NCBI GenBank assembly: GCA_949316235.1
Contig: OX438753.1
Span: forward strand, 17,342,496 to 17,406,495
DNA from: Oegoconia quadripuncta
Lineage: Eukaryota; Arthropoda; Insecta; Lepidoptera; Autostichidae
Reading direction: 5' to 3'
DNA: 64,000 bases
The position numbers were made by a program, and so were the translations under genes. This document shows positions 41,260 through 53,063 of this stretch, piece after piece (within the stretch, counting starts at the first letter, position 1; each line of letters opens with the position of its first letter). Under the pieces are notes generated by a model. It worked only from the letters and a program-made list of their open reading frames with translations. It searched no databases and was not told where the DNA came from.

Positions 41260-41332
41260 ACCCAAATCAAAATCGAACCCGCGACCTTAGTTTTTTAAAT
41301 ATTAATTATGTAGTTTACATTGAGCTACGAAC
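41260..41332 (-). repeat. tRNA-like SINE head remnant
   Basis: In the plus orientation AAAATCGAACCCGCGACC and GTTTACATTGAGCTACGA give B-box and A-box remnants on the minus strand, about 50 bp apart. Not a tRNA gene. Confidence 0.45.
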
Positions 41333-41794
41333 ATTCTACGAACAAACATACTTATAATTGTTTTTCAACGATTAAGTTTTTCTCTCAAAATATATATCTA
41401 CCTATATTCGAGAACACAAGTAGGTTAGCTTTCCCACAGTAAAACCTAATATATCATAAAAAATCAGACTCATATTACCTGAGAGGCGTAATAACAATAA
41501 AATAATATGAGATTTTTTTGCAACGCCTGCTATATTCTATCAAAGAAACTCCTAACCTGAACAATGTGGGTCTACGAGGGTTCAACGGAATATCGAAGCA
41601 GAATTAGGTATTAGGAACAAATGAATTGTGGATTTAGTTTCATTGAAGTTATTGCTTTTTTTTTATCTTACCTATAATGAGAATTATCAAATGAAACAAA
41701 TTTGATGGAAAATGTTAACCTGCTTTTCAGAAATCATTATAAATATCTGTAGAAGGTTATTACTTATAACGTGGTAATATATCCTGAATTCTAG
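41333..41794. other. Intergenic, no gene recognised
   Basis: AT-rich; nothing supportable. Confidence 0.5.
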
Positions 41795-41904
41795 AACCTT
41801 GGAATCTTCAAGAGCAGGTTGAATAGGATCCACGACCTCATCGTTATTAACCAACAGGTGAGATTGTGGTCAAACGCGTCTCCAGTTATTCATAAAGAAA
41901 AATG
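41795..41904 (+). repeat. CR1-like LINE 3' tail, second copy
   Basis: CCTTGGAATCTTCAAGAGCA, GGTGAGATTGTGGTCAAACG, CGTCTCCAGTTATTCATAAA, the family of 1-430. Confidence 0.65.
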
Positions 41905-43019
41905 ATTAAATGTAGCTATTATCGAAAAGTTAGACAACAATGAATTTACTGGCTGCTCGTGATTACAAGTATTATTGAAATGTCAAGAAAACATAACAAA
42001 CTACAATAATTGTCATGGATTATACCGTATTCTGTAATACAAATTAGTGTAAAGTGTGTGACTAGTAACAGCGATCGAAAATTCTTGTCACATGACACTA
42101 AGTCCGGCTATTCCCTAAGATAACATAACTTAAATTTCCAAATAAGATAACTGGCATCCAAAAGGTCTACAATTCTGTCCCCATAGAAATGTTACCTGTT
42201 TTTCCGCTCAGCAAAATCAGACAGAAAATTCTCCATTTGAACATTCAGCTGAGTTTTAAAGAGAACTGAGTGCAGCCTGACGTAAGGTTGATTTTTCTTT
42301 TTCCCACTTAGACTGTACTTAACTGAGCTTCAGATAGAGTGTAAGTAGGTACCAACATTTCAGTCGTATATTTTATATTTCACGTAGAGCTGTAAACCAG
42401 AGGACGTTACACTATGTGTCAATTAGGTTTGGAAAAGCAGAATTACAACTCTTTCACTTTAATTTGAAGTTTGAGGATCATTACAGCTTACCCACCTCCA
42501 TAATCTCTCAATGGAGGTGCATTTGCCTTTTGAAGGTAAGCGGGTCTGGTGACCTGACTTTACACTACCTTGGGCTCCAAAATTATTTGAGAAAGTGGTG
42601 TGGACGAGAAAAAGGCAATTTTCCCTCACCGAAGGAATGCAACAAGAAACCTCGCTTAATATTGAAATATAATGGAAACCCTGCAACTCGTTCCTTAATG
42701 GAAATAGAATTCACCACTGACGGCGCCTAGCCAGGGGCACAGTGAGTTTACTGGTCAGAAGCTAATCTATTTAGTGTAGTAATACAAGTAGTAATACGAA
42801 CAGCAGAACGACCTAAAAGCACGGAAGCTATTTATTTGCAACCAAATCCCCACAGTACACGTAGGATTTCTACTCGCATTTAATATATAACATGAGTTTA
42901 CGCTCTTCTATCCATCACGAGCATACCCATGGGACGTGATGTGTAGATTGGTGAATTGCACTATACTAGCATTCAGGTGAATTGACCGGTTGCATAGACT
43001 AAAACTTACTCCTACAGTT
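41905..43019. other. Intergenic; one unrecognised 104-codon ORF
   Basis: The plus ORF at 42416-42730 lacks a domain, a splice context and a recognisable start; the opposite strand is also open (42459-42686). The phrase TTAATGGAAATAGAATTCAC near its end resembles GGAAATAGAGTTGCC at 50045, so it probably lies in an old repeat. Confidence 0.35.
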
Positions 43020-43100
43020 ACCATCTTCATATCAGCCGAAAGACGGTCACTGCTGAACAAAGGCTTCCCCCAAACATCTCCACAACGATCTCAAATAAAG
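43020..43100 (-). repeat. RTE-like 3' tail
   Basis: TATCAGCCGAAAGACGGTCA, then CTGCTGAACAAAGGCTTCCC matches the end of the 60888 copy (CAGTCGAAAGACGTCCACTG). Non-coding scrap. Confidence 0.6.
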
Positions 43101-44301
43101 TTACCATTATCCCATCAGAAAATGGAAGAGCTTATTAATCCACATGGATCATGAATAAAACCGTCAATCTACGGGAGGATAAAAAGTTCTAGGGAAGTGG
43201 ATCCAATTGGAAACAAAATACAGCAACGAAGCCTATTCCCATGGATAGTAACGCTGACAACACGATAGTGTAAACAACGAGTTCGCGATTTTTTCGAAGC
43301 ATGTTATAGGTATGTAATTGTCGTTTGGTTATAGTATCGCTTCGAGGGTAATTCAAGGCCAATAGCTTCCAAAAAAAAAAATTGGGAAAATTGTCTGATT
43401 TCTTTCGAGCAACATCAACTCTGTCACATTTTATAAAATTATCTAACATCTATGCTACTAATTTATCGACACGTGGTCAGAAACGCAATGGCAAATCGGT
43501 AAGAGAATCTCGAATTAATCGGTGAACTTTCTTGAAAATTTCATTAAACAGATCGTCCAAACCGATAATATTCTGAAACGCGATGGTTCTGATGAAAGAT
43601 GTACTTCAATGACATGGTTCGTGACAAGGAAATCGAATTAGATAGTTTCATGGCTAACCTGGTAGCCTAGTCCAGTCCAAAGACTGGGTCACTATTTCTT
43701 GAGTATTATTTTATATGGACTGGAGACGCATTTGACATCAATCTCATTGTAGTAAGGTCAGACTGATATGAGGAACAAAAGTAACCGAAGAAAGTTCAAT
43801 AGTAAGATAAAAACAATATCTGAATGCATAATACCGATTAGCTAGAAAATAAGACCTAAAGATTTTAATAAAATGTTTATATACTTATTAGTAATAAAAA
43901 TATAAAATAAATGACGATGCAGCTAATAATGAAGCACGCGATCCAAATAAATTCTTACTAAATATAATAATGACGAAATTCGTAAATTTTATGATACCTA
44001 GTTGCATTGTTTGCAGCATAGTTTTCTCAAGTAAATACTCAAGCTTTCTTTCTTTCTTACACTATTTCTGTAATTTTCTTTCCCCTACCAATTTAAATGT
44101 CCAGGTAAGTTGACTTTATGGTAAGTACAGAGATTTCATAGTTGTCTCACATTTCAGCATTTTTACGAGTTGGCACCTTAAAAGTGGTAGCAAATGGAAA
44201 CTGTAAATGGAAAGTAGTAACACAGTTGAGGTATTTTGGGGGAATTTGTTGGTAGAATAATTTTCTGGCTAAGAATAAGCATCAATAATAGATAAACTGC
44301 A
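43101..44301. other. Intergenic, no gene recognised
   Basis: AT-rich; nothing supportable. Confidence 0.5.
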
Positions 44302-44567
44302 ACTGAAGAATGGTGCGACAGTTTTCTGAGGCCCATTTTTAAAAACAAGGGTGTTGTACAAAACTGTAATAACTATAGAGGAATAAAGCTCATGGCACAT
44401 AGCATGATGATTTGGGAGAAAGTGATTGCGAGACGATTGAGAGAGGAGAGTGAAGTAACCCAGAACCAGTTTGGGTTTATGCTCGGTCGAGAAACAAAGG
44501 AAGCCACATTCGCGCTACACCAATTTTGTGAAAAGTACAAATGTGCGCATAAAAACCTGAAAATGTA
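44302..44567 (+). pseudogene. LINE reverse transcriptase fragment, N-terminal RT motifs
   Basis: Open without a start codon: TEEWCDSFLRPIFKNKG, VVQNCNNYRGIKLMAHSMMI, WEKVIARRLREESEVTQNQF, GFMLGRETKEATFALHQFCE, KYKCAHKNLKM, then TAA. These are RT motifs 1-2 (KNKG...NYRGI, QFGF) of an RTE/Proto2-like LINE. The C-terminal pieces at 46425 and 57213 are probably the same family. Truncated at both ends. Confidence 0.78.
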
Positions 44568-45734
44568 AGCCTTATTATTTGTTGAATTTGGCCGTTGGAT
44601 ACAATTCGTTCGTTACCATTGAAGTCAGTCAGAACCGTAGTAAATAAAGTTAGGTTGATATTTGTTGCAGCGACTAAATTATAGTTGATAAATTGAAAAT
44701 TAAAACCCGAGATAACAAATATCATCCGGATAAACCAAACCATCTGCTAAAAGCTTTATATATTCGAAACGGCTTCACTGATTCCATTGAGCATGTCTAA
44801 GAACTGCTTCTTCGTTATCTTAACTTAGGTATCTATCTCCAAGTTTAATCTGCAATATAAAAAATTATAGAAAACCCGCGACAATAATATCATCATACAC
44901 CAAAAAAAAAAGTAGTTAAAATCTTCATGTCTTTGAAACGACTTAACCGATTTTCATCACAAATGGGTAAACCTGTCTCCTCATTTAAGCCTTTAATATT
45001 TAAGAAATTCTAAGATACATCCGGACAAACACAGGACACCCACAACGTCGTCAAACTTCATTTTTCGTCGGGGTTACAATGACTTGGCAACTGAAAAACT
45101 GTTTGACCTCCATCAGCTCTTCATAGACGAATTCAAACTGATAAACTTTGGGCCATTTAAAACAGTTAAATCAACCTGAACTTCTAAAGTAACCTTAATT
45201 ATAACATTTAAATATGTACTTGAAATTATAACGGAATTTATGTCAGGTTAAAGATCCCCATTCAGAATTTCACCTACCAGTTTAACTTAAGTTCATAACT
45301 TGTTTTGAACAAATTCTCGTTTCAAAGATCATATCGCTTAGACAGACAATCAACGGTTTCAGCATCGTCCAAAAACAATGTAAATCAACGTCGGGACCAC
45401 TGATATGGTACCCGGCAAGTTTGGGTATAAATCTTTGAAATTTTTGGCTCGCTCCCGACAGTAAAACTGTTTTGGATGCCGTTTAAAACTGTTACGGAGC
45501 TGTCGCCGTTTATATCTAAGTTTCCAGTTTTAAACAGGGTTAGCGAAGTTTGGAAATTTTAAACTTGAGTGATTGGTGTACGAGGGTTCGAATGAATTTT
45601 GATAGGATATCCGGAGGATCTGCATTAAGAAGGTACGTACCTACTCATATACAGGGCGTGATTATTATCGTCAAATCCAATCCCTCTCGTTCAAAATTCC
45701 TAATTGTGCTACCAAAGATGACTTAAGGCCCTGA
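44568..45734. other. Intergenic, no gene recognised
   Basis: CGACTTAACCGATTTTCATC near 44939 is a Helitron/MITE-type phrase. The GC-richer stretch 45360-45560 was not recognised. Confidence 0.4.
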
Positions 45735-46075
45735 AACGTGGTCAAGGTCGCGAAACGAGCTATATGTATCTACATAGTTATATAGCTCGGCATTTCACTA
45801 CGATCTTGAAGAAGGAATAAAGAAATCGGTAGAAGAAGGAACGTTATAGACATTTTCTAGCATTCCATGGTGATTTGCACAAAGCTCGAAGAACTCATGG
45901 CCGGTAGTTCTTGAGTGTAAGTGAAGACCACGCGCCGACCCAAGCAAAGCGTAGAGCGAAAGGTCGCGAGAGTTCGCTGAATATAGGACGCTTCCAGCCA
46001 GTCGCTTTGGAATTTTATAAACAAGACTTATGTTCAGCAGTGGATGTCCTGTGGCTTGATAATAATGATATTATT
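45735..46075 (+). pseudogene. RTE LINE 3' end, degraded
   Basis: Aligns with 35205-35380 (GGAATAAAGAAATCGGTAGA, AGCTCGAAGAACTCATGGCC), then the end region TTATGTTCAGCAGTGGATGT and CTTGATAATAATGATATTAT. Stops and indels throughout. Confidence 0.65.
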
Positions 46076-46424
46076 ATCTGATTGAGCCATCTTTTTAGAA
46101 GCAGATCACAGTAAGTCAAATCAGTTGGAGAAAATTAATTTTAAAATTGTAAACAAATGGATACAGCTGTTATTCACTCAAAACGGATTGACCTTCTAGT
46201 ATCGCACCAAAGATGATTATAGATGGTTGCTAAATTTGCTGTAGTTGCTGAAGTTGGAATAAATGTTAAATGAAAATATGACCTCTCCATGTTACATATA
46301 GTTGTGATCGATTCATTTCCACCCCAGATGAAAAATGACGGGGTTATGTGATTGACGGCGTTGGGTGTGTGTGTATCCGGTGTATCCCTCAGGGGTCTTT
46401 TAATTCATCAATTTTTTATTCATC
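46076..46424. other. Intergenic, no gene recognised
   Basis: AT-rich; nothing supportable. Confidence 0.5.
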
Positions 46425-46805
46425 ATCATCTTCTTGGCCTGGTCCCAATTTATTTGGGGTCGGCGCAGTACGTCTTTTTCTTCCAATCTCCTCTATCAGC
46501 AGTTACCTCCTGATTCACGTCTTTTTCGTTTATATCACCCTTCACACCATCCATCTTTTCTGTGGTCTTACTCTTCCTTTCCAACCATCGACATCCATAT
46601 TGATCGCTCTCTTAATAAAATGCGTTTCATCCCTCCTCATGACATGTCCATACCAAGCTAAACGGTTTCCTTTCCACTTTTCAATGACGGGTGCCACTTT
46701 TAAACTTCCTCTTATAAACTTATTCCTTATTTTATCCATCCTTGTCACTCCACTCATCCATCTTAACATTTTCATCTCTGCTATATACAATTTTCTTTCG
46801 TCCGT
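46425..46805 (-). pseudogene. LINE RT C-terminus (MDKIRN family)
   Basis: The minus strand reads YIAEMKMLRWMSGVTRMDKI, RNKFIRGSLKVAPVIEKWKG, NRLAWYGHVMRRDETHFIKR, GWKGRVRPQKRWM. This block (LRWM-GVTR-D-IRN ... RLAWYGHV-RR ... GR-RPKKRW) closes a widespread RTE/Proto2-like RT. The 3' end has GGCCAAGAAGATGATGATGA. The 181-codon plus ORF is its shadow. Confidence 0.82.
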
Positions 46806-47083
46806 TATATTATTATTTAATTATAGTTATACTATTATGAATTTTTATTTGATTTTGCATTTTATGTGCAATTATTGTTTTGAAATTTTTTGAAATGGAA
46901 GGACATACGAGTTATCTCCTCATTCGATAAAAAGTGATTACTCCCGTGACATTTGTAATCTCACAAAAGCAAAAGCCACACTTACTACCTCAAATAGGTA
47001 CTGTTAAACTAAGTTTTATGTGACTGTGATGACCAAGAAACTCATAGTAAAATGTAAAATTGAACCACCAAAACTTGTCAAAA

Positions 47084-47212
47084 TGTCGATTCGGATTTAC
47101 ACCAACTAAACTAAAACCAGTTTCCGCCGTCGCATCGTACTGTTCCACGGAGAAAGAGACAGTACTACTTTAAAACTGGTTTTAGTTTAGTTGGTGTACA
47201 TCCGAATCGACA
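47084..47212. mobile_element. Palindromic MITE, 129 bp
   Basis: 40-bp arms (47084-47123 and 47173-47212) starting TGTCGATTCGGATTTACACC, complementary except for about two positions, with a 49-bp GC-richer loop (CCGCCGTCGCATCGTACTG). Target duplication not resolved. Confidence 0.78.
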
Positions 47213-47924
47213 CCATTGACTGTTTACCAAATTTATATGTAACTAAGCTGGAAATTATACCTCTCAAATAGAAAGATTTTCTATCATTACACTCCTTGTA
47301 CACACATTACACACTTGAAGTAAATCTCAAATAAAAGCATATTTTTTTATATCACGGGTCTTTCAAATGTAACTTAGGAGCTGACATAATAAATCTATAA
47401 CCGATTACAAAGTATTTATCCAAGGAACAGTTACGCAAACCCCACAAGCCGGATGCTGTGTAAGTAAAGCAAATATGGCGGCCGGATGTGGGCCGTAAGT
47501 CACGCAGCGAATCCCCAACTGACTTCCGGTGGGATGGTTTATAGAGACAAAGACGAGCGAGACGTATTGCTTTGTCGTATGCTCGTATTGATAGGTTTAG
47601 TTAAATTCGAACGTTCTTATCTGACCTTCGATCACAACACACAACAAAAAGACATTTTTTTGAGTCCTTGTTGAGGTTAAAAATGACTTTTTTAGTAGGT
47701 ACGTTAGTAGGTACCTTGAGGCCTGAGGCGCACCTTGGTATGAGACGCAACTTGTGTACATACATACATAACGTTATGACCTTTATCAGAGATATCCTAA
47801 ACAATAAATCTGGGGAATCAGCATTGTGAATGAGCAATAATGTAAATAATTTTAATATTAACATAAAAAATATGACGTTTACAAATGATAATTTTAATCC
47901 TACGAAATAAATATCTTTTGATTT
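47213..47924. other. Intergenic, no gene recognised
   Basis: No repeat or exon recognised. Confidence 0.45.
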
Positions 47925-48130
47925 GAAAAATAGTGTTTGGGTGTTCCAAACAATAAAAGTTTAATGATTGAAACAACATCCACGGTTTACCTTATGAAAT
48001 ATACAGAAATGCACACGTGACAAGGGGTGAGCCCATCGCCGTTGAAACGTGCAAATCTATAGATGTTTTTCATTGGAAAGTCCCTTAGTCGCTTTTTATG
48101 ACACCCACAGGAAGAGACGGTTTGGTTCTA
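47925..48130 (-). repeat. Repeat F, minus
   Basis: On the minus strand CCGTCTCTTCCTGTGGGTGT, CATAAAAAGCGACTAAGGGA, then CTTGTCACGTGTGCATTTC and TGTTTGGAACACCCAAACA, the same order as 59112-59345. Confidence 0.7.
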
Positions 48131-48139
48131 TTCTATTTG

Positions 48140-48330
48140 AGTGCCGAAAGCACACAGCACAGTGGATACTTTGGCACCGTCTCATAGTGGTACTGTTCTT
48201 AGAGTTGGAACCGAGGTTGAACAGGCTCAAAGTCGCAGAAGCCTTGTAAACGTCACTATCTATAAACCACGAGTTTGCGACGCTCTCTCCGAAGATCTGA
48301 GACCTGGCCTCTACTTCGCTCAATAGCTGG
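48140..48330 (+). pseudogene. Possible retroelement C-terminal scrap
   Basis: Frame STVDTLAPSHSGTVLRVGTE, then VEQAQSRRSLVNVTIY resembles the DTLAPSH...AEA region following the nuclease-like block of the family at 39295. Overlaps on two other frames make this tentative. Confidence 0.35.
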
Positions 48331-48394
48331 GGTTATACATACAGCGGGGCAATGACACTAGCATACTGGGTACTATGCCTTACTGAAGCGAGTT

Positions 48395-48475
48395 GGACGG
48401 CGTATTTTAGATCCTTGGGTGAGGCCATTGTCCAGCAGTGGACGTCTTTCGGCTAATGATGTACATTAGCGGTCG
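48395..48475 (+). repeat. RTE-like 3' tail
   Basis: GGTGAGGCCATTGTCCAGCA, then GTGGACGTCTTTCGGCTAAT, the plus version of the end at 60888-60960. Confidence 0.65.
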
Positions 48476-48490
48476 ATTGTACAAGCAGGA

Positions 48491-48686
48491 CTTTTTTTTT
48501 ATGCACGACGGGTTCGTACTTGGCCTCAATCACACCTGGTGTTAAGTGAAGATGAGGTCGAAGGTGGAAGCGTACTGATCCGGAAACCCAACATATTTGG
48601 GGGACTGGCTATCTTATCTCTGACAACCGGAACACAACAATGCTATTAACATTGCTGTTTGGCGGCAGATTTAGATAAGATGGTGA
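48491..48686 (-). mobile_element. SINE-A, 5'-truncated, minus
   Basis: Poly-T at 48492-48500, ACGGGTTCGTACTTGGCCTC, ending at TTAGATAAGATGGTGA. tRNA head missing. Confidence 0.83.
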
Positions 48687-48802
48687 TGAATTGTGAATAT
48701 AATTCTACCTACTAATGTTCTTTTGATTCACGATTGTATTAATGTAATTCTAATTTTTTCTCATGTAAGAGACGTTGTTTTTAGTGAGAAATAAAGATCT
48801 TT

Positions 48803-49131
48803 CGGTCCGTCGTAGGTTGGCTCAGTTGAGGAAACACAGTCTCCCAGTTTGGGAGGTCTAGGTTTGAATCCCAGGCAGGCCATGTACCAATAAGTTTTTT
48901 AAATTCAATTTAATTACTTATTGTGTATTTATCCGACTGCTCTTAAACGGTGAAGGAAAACATCGTAAGAAAACCTACATGCCCTGAGAAATAAAAAAAG
49001 ATAAAATCGAAAACATGTGAAGTCCCCAACCCGCACTGGGTCAGCGTGGCGGACTATGGCCCATACTCCCTCAATATGAGGGAAGGTCTATATCCCTACA
49101 GTGGGATGTTTACGGACTGATGATAATGATG
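48803..49131 (+). mobile_element. tRNA-headed SINE with RTE-like body, copy 2, 10-bp target duplication
   Basis: Flanked by AAAGATCTTT at 48793-48802 and 49132-49141. Head GTAGGTTGGCTCAGTTGAGG, B-box-like GGTTTGAATCC, body CCAACCCGCACTGGGTCAGC then GTGGCGGACTATGGCCCATA, tail GGGATGTTTACGGACTGATG. Collinear with 12480-12789. Confidence 0.9.
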
Positions 49132-49399
49132 AAAGATCTTTATTTCATATACAAATCAACTATGTTAAATGTTGAATATCTTCGAAACGGGAACCGATTT
49201 TCATTAACTAGGGCTAAGAACTTTTTCCCTAGTTTAATATTAAATATTAACATGTAAAGGCGAAATAAATGAATGTGGAAAAATGTTATCTAGTATTCAT
49301 AATACAAGCTTTGCTTAGTTTAGGATTAGATGATTGGTGTAAGTGTCCCAAACATTATTTATTTAATCTTTTGTCACCATGCTAATAATTTCATTCCAA

Positions 49400-49925
49400 G
49401 AAATTGATATGCAATCATCATCATAACAACCACTGCTGAGTTGTTCAGCAGATTACCAGAGCGACCGGTTTGAGACTGTCTGCATCCAGCGACTTCCGCG
49501 GCCTTTATTAGGTTCTTCGTCCACAGCTACATTTGACGACTACAAATATAAAGGCCTAACGACCATGACTTCTTAGAGCGGGATTGGTACCTAAAATCAA
49601 CATTCTTTAGATCAACTTTCATTATATCAACACCAATAGGTCAACAGTGTAACAGGTCAACCATTTATTGTATCAATAATTTGTTATAATTGACAAAATA
49701 ATCTGTTGATCTAATGAACCATTCATATAACAAAATATTGATACAATAAATGGTTGACCTGTTACACTGTTGACCAATTGGTGTTGATATAATGAAAGTT
49801 GATCTAAAGAATGTTGATTTTAGGTACCAATCCTCTTAGAGGTACGTACCTTGTCCACTAGGCTGTCTCAGGGACTTTCTTCTCCGAATTTCTTTATTCC
49901 TGATTAGTAATAATGACATTAAAAT
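49400..49925 (-). repeat. RTE LINE relic interrupted by a MITE
   Basis: 49420-49530 (GCATCCAGCGACTTCCGCGG) and 49842-49915 (TCCGAATTTCTTTATTCCTG) match the 60960-61200 part of the RTE copy in the same minus order, so one relic was split by the insertion at 49579-49833. Confidence 0.65.
49579..49833. mobile_element. Fold-back MITE of RTCAAC units, 8-bp target duplication
   Basis: TCTTAGAG at 49571-49578 and 49834-49841. Arms of 97 bp from GGATTGGTACCTAAAATCAA differ at one base and pairing continues about 10 bp further. Each arm holds five RTCAAC hexamers spaced 14-16 bp. The 8-bp duplication suggests a hAT- or P-type transposase, though the ends do not start CAG. Non-coding. Confidence 0.9.
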
Positions 49926-50299
49926 CTACATGAAGTGTTATGTTACGTACCAAAATGAAACTGTTCAAATTTATATATTACTATATGTGAGATAACTTAG
50001 CTCCCAGGAGGCATGCATTAATGGTACATGAATCGTACCAGTAGGAAATAGAGTTGCCAGCACTCCACACACGCTTGCATCATGGGGTAATACCCGGGAG
50101 GGCAGTCCGTATTGTATCATTGCGCAATTTGTAGCGAGATCGTTTCAGTAGTGTTAGTTGGTAGGTAGTATAATAATTTCAAAATTCCTATAGAGATGAA
50201 CATTTATTTTATGTTTTTATGAATAATTAGTATGTAACACTAATAGATTAATAAGTTAATAGCAGTGAAAGAAATAACTGTTTGTGTAATATTCGATAT
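49926..50299. other. Intergenic, no gene recognised
   Basis: ACCAGTAGGAAATAGAGTTG CC at about 50037-50058 recalls a phrase at 42700; otherwise nothing. Confidence 0.4.
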
Positions 50300-50480
50300 A
50301 TCTAACAAAAATGCGAAAATTTGGATGTTTGTGTGTTCCTCAATCACGGCGAAACGGACAACGGATTTGGACGAAATATGGTATATAGGAACCCTGGATT
50401 AAAACATAGGATATTTTTTATCCCGATAAAGTGAGTAGTAAAAGTTATTAAGCCGCAGGCGCAAGTTAGTGCTCCATAAA
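50300..50480 (+). repeat. Helitron-like relic
   Basis: AAAAATGCGAAAATTTGGAT, ACGGATTTGGACGAAATATG, then AAGCCGCAGGCGCAAGTTAG parallel the start, middle and end of the Helitron at 8757-8964; the CTAG end has become TTAG. Confidence 0.5.
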
Positions 50481-50814
50481 CCATGATATAATGTCTATCG
50501 GTTTCCAAATAAAATAGAACATTGAAATAATTTTTACAGGGTATTTTATTTATAAACCAGCATGTTGATGTGCGGTAGAAACAGTAAATATTAAAGAAAG
50601 CAAATTTTAGCAATAAGAATTATTTTTAGACAAGAGAAAACGACATTCACGGTATTTTGAAAATCTAGCTAACACTGTTATTCCTCTATGCTAACACGAA
50701 GGGAACTTGTACATTTATGCAATCAATCAATATGATCATTAACAAGGATCAAATCTCATAAGTAAATAAGATAATAAGGAAGACCCCGAAAACTAACATA
50801 ATGTTAAAATCAAA
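50481..50814. other. Intergenic, no gene recognised
   Basis: AT-rich; nothing supportable. Confidence 0.5.
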
Positions 50815-51625
50815 ATAAAAAAATATTTATTTCGTAGGATAAAAATTATTACTTGAAAACGTCACATTTTTTATCTTATTATTAAAGTTTTTGACATTAT
50901 TGCTCATTCACAAAGCTGATTCCCCAGAGAAGAAGGAGCAAGAAACTCAATCAAAAATAAGTTTGGGTCACAATTATATTATATTGTATAATTAGACTGA
51001 ATATCGCTGATCGGTCTATGTCCATGCTTGCTTATCATCCAGATAGTCAGAATTGATATAATAGCCTTTGGTAAATAATGTTTGTTTTATGATGATTTTG
51101 AAATTATTTAAAGGTAAATTTTGAATGTCCACTGCGGAACCTTATTATAAAAGCGTATACATTGCCCCTTAAATGACTTAGTGACTTTGTGTAAACGGCT
51201 GACATGAACAGCAAGTTTATTTTTATATCTGGTATTAACATTATGTATATCACTATTTTTCTTAAACGATTCTAGATTTTTTCTTACATATAATTAACTT
51301 TTCGTAAACATATTGCGATGCTAATGTTAATATATTAATTTCTTTAAATTTATTCCTAAGAGACACTCTGGGGCCCAGTTTGTAAATCGCGCGAACCGCT
51401 CGTTTCTGCAGAACAAAGATGAAATTTATGTCCGCGGCATTTCCCCACAACAGAATGCCGTAGGTCATTATGCTATGGAAATAACTGAAATAAACCAGCC
51501 TCGCGGTATCCACATCGGTTAAATAACATATTTTTTTAATCGGAAACACTGCAGAACTGAGGCGCTTCGCTAACTTATCGACATGTGGATCCCACTGCAG
51601 TCCTTTATCCAAAGTCGCTTAAGTT
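50815..51625 (-). pseudogene. LINE-J, RT C-terminal third, copy 2
   Basis: MDKGLQWDPHVDKLAKRLSS, YFHSIMTYGILLWGNAADIN, FIFVLQKRAVRAIYKLGPRV, SLRNKFKEINILTLASQYVY, then a frameshift after KLIICKK and a degraded 3' part to AATAAAAAAATATTTATTTC at 50815. More complete upstream than the copy at 33590. Confidence 0.82.
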
Positions 51626-51825
51626 AGTATTGTATGTGACTCATAACAAAAGAAAAAATTTAAAACCTTTAATGAAATTTTTGCAATATTTATAATATCC
51701 AAAAATAAAAGGTTTCTTTGAATTTAAATTGCTAACCTCAAATTAATATACTTTTTCTTTCCCTACCGTCTACTAAAAACATCTAGTATTAAAGATTTTT
51801 GCACGTTTTAACGGCAACGGGTCAT

Positions 51826-51955
51826 CCCCTGTCACATGTGCATTTCTGTACATTTCGAAGGTGAACCGTGGATGTATGTATATTGTATATATGTATGTAT
51901 GTGATATTTTAAAGTTTGGAACACCCAAACGCTTTGGTTTGGGATAAGTATAATT
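51826..51955 (+). repeat. Repeat F, 3' half
   Basis: CCTGTCACATGTGCATTTCT, then GTATGTATGTGATATTTTAA and GTTTGGAACACCCAAACGCT, in the order of 59215-59345. Confidence 0.6.
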
Positions 51956-52317
51956 AGAATAAGAAAACTTTATTTGATCCATTTAGCGACACTTATACGT
52001 TACAATTAAAACCCGACAGCATATTTGGTATGTTGGATGTTTCACCAAAAAATGTATGCTATGACACTCCAGGTAAGGGATTAAACTTATGTAAAGTTAT
52101 TTAGGTACATGATCTATTCTTTCTAAAAACCAATTCATTGGTTTTACAGGCTTTTTTCAATACTGTAATATGTGTGTATAGCATCAAAGAGTAGGACTCC
52201 TACCTATAGAATAACAAAACAAATATAAATATAATTGTAAAAATCAACAACCCGACTGCACATAAAAAAGACTCTACTACTACTTAAAAATATGAATCCC
52301 CTGGAATTCTTTAAAGT
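51956..52317. other. Intergenic with short inverse match
   Basis: CCCGACAGCATATTTGGTAT, then GTTGGATGTTT (about 52008-52045) is the inverse of 21031-21075. Confidence 0.45.
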
Positions 52318-52528
52318 AGACTTCATTTTATATTTTGCGGGCCCCATGTCGAATTTTTTACCATAAAATTTGTCAAGATGAATCCAACGACACCATGCAC
52401 TTTGAAATCGGTCAAGCCGTTCAGGCTACCGGAGGTAACATAGACATCTACGTACATACATAATTCTATACATTACGTATATACACTCGATAAACATTAC
52501 CCTCCTTCCTTAGGCAGTCGGGTAAAAA
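52318..52528 (-). repeat. Repeat D, copy 3, minus
   Basis: Inverse of 18531-18707: ends CTTAGGCAGTCGGGTAAAAA and contains ATCGGTCAAGCCGTTCAGGC. Confidence 0.7.
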
Positions 52529-53063
52529 CTGTTACAAATTGGTTTATCCGTTTCAGCGCCATATGAATCCACAGACTAACATAGGCCTTAATCTTACAGC
52601 GTTCCTTCTTTTGCGTCGGGTGTGAAAGAGCCCTTTCTGTTACATCACTAAAAAATAACTTGCATAAATTGGTATTAGGGAGATTCTGTTCGAAGTGTAA
52701 TAAATCGACTAAACGGGCCCGGGACGGTCTTAATAACTTTTTGATAATGATATAGGGAATTTTTTCCCGCCATTATAAGTTGGGAGTTGACGTTTACGGC
52801 TCCCCTTTGTTATAATGGTAAAGGGGAGGGATGAAGGCTAAGGGGCTACGATGTTATGATGCTGTTACCTCCTTCTACTGTTTAACACTATCGTAAAATT
52901 ATGGCTCTTGATTATTGTCAGTTAGAGGCCTCTAATTGGACAGGACGGATAGCGTTGCTACAACAATGGTGGTCTGATTCAACCATTCGGGTCGGAACCC
53001 CTAAAAATGGAAAATATGGAAATATGATTGTACTCCTGAACAAGCTTATCAAATAACGGACAC
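52529..53063. other. Intergenic, no gene recognised
   Basis: Nothing supportable. Confidence 0.5.

Noticed and set aside
42416..42730. 104-codon plus ORF
   Set aside because: No recognised domain, opposite strand equally open, and the end resembles a dispersed repeat phrase.
46348..46893. 181-codon plus ORF
   Set aside because: Antisense shadow of the LINE RT C-terminus on the minus strand, which shows clear RT motifs.
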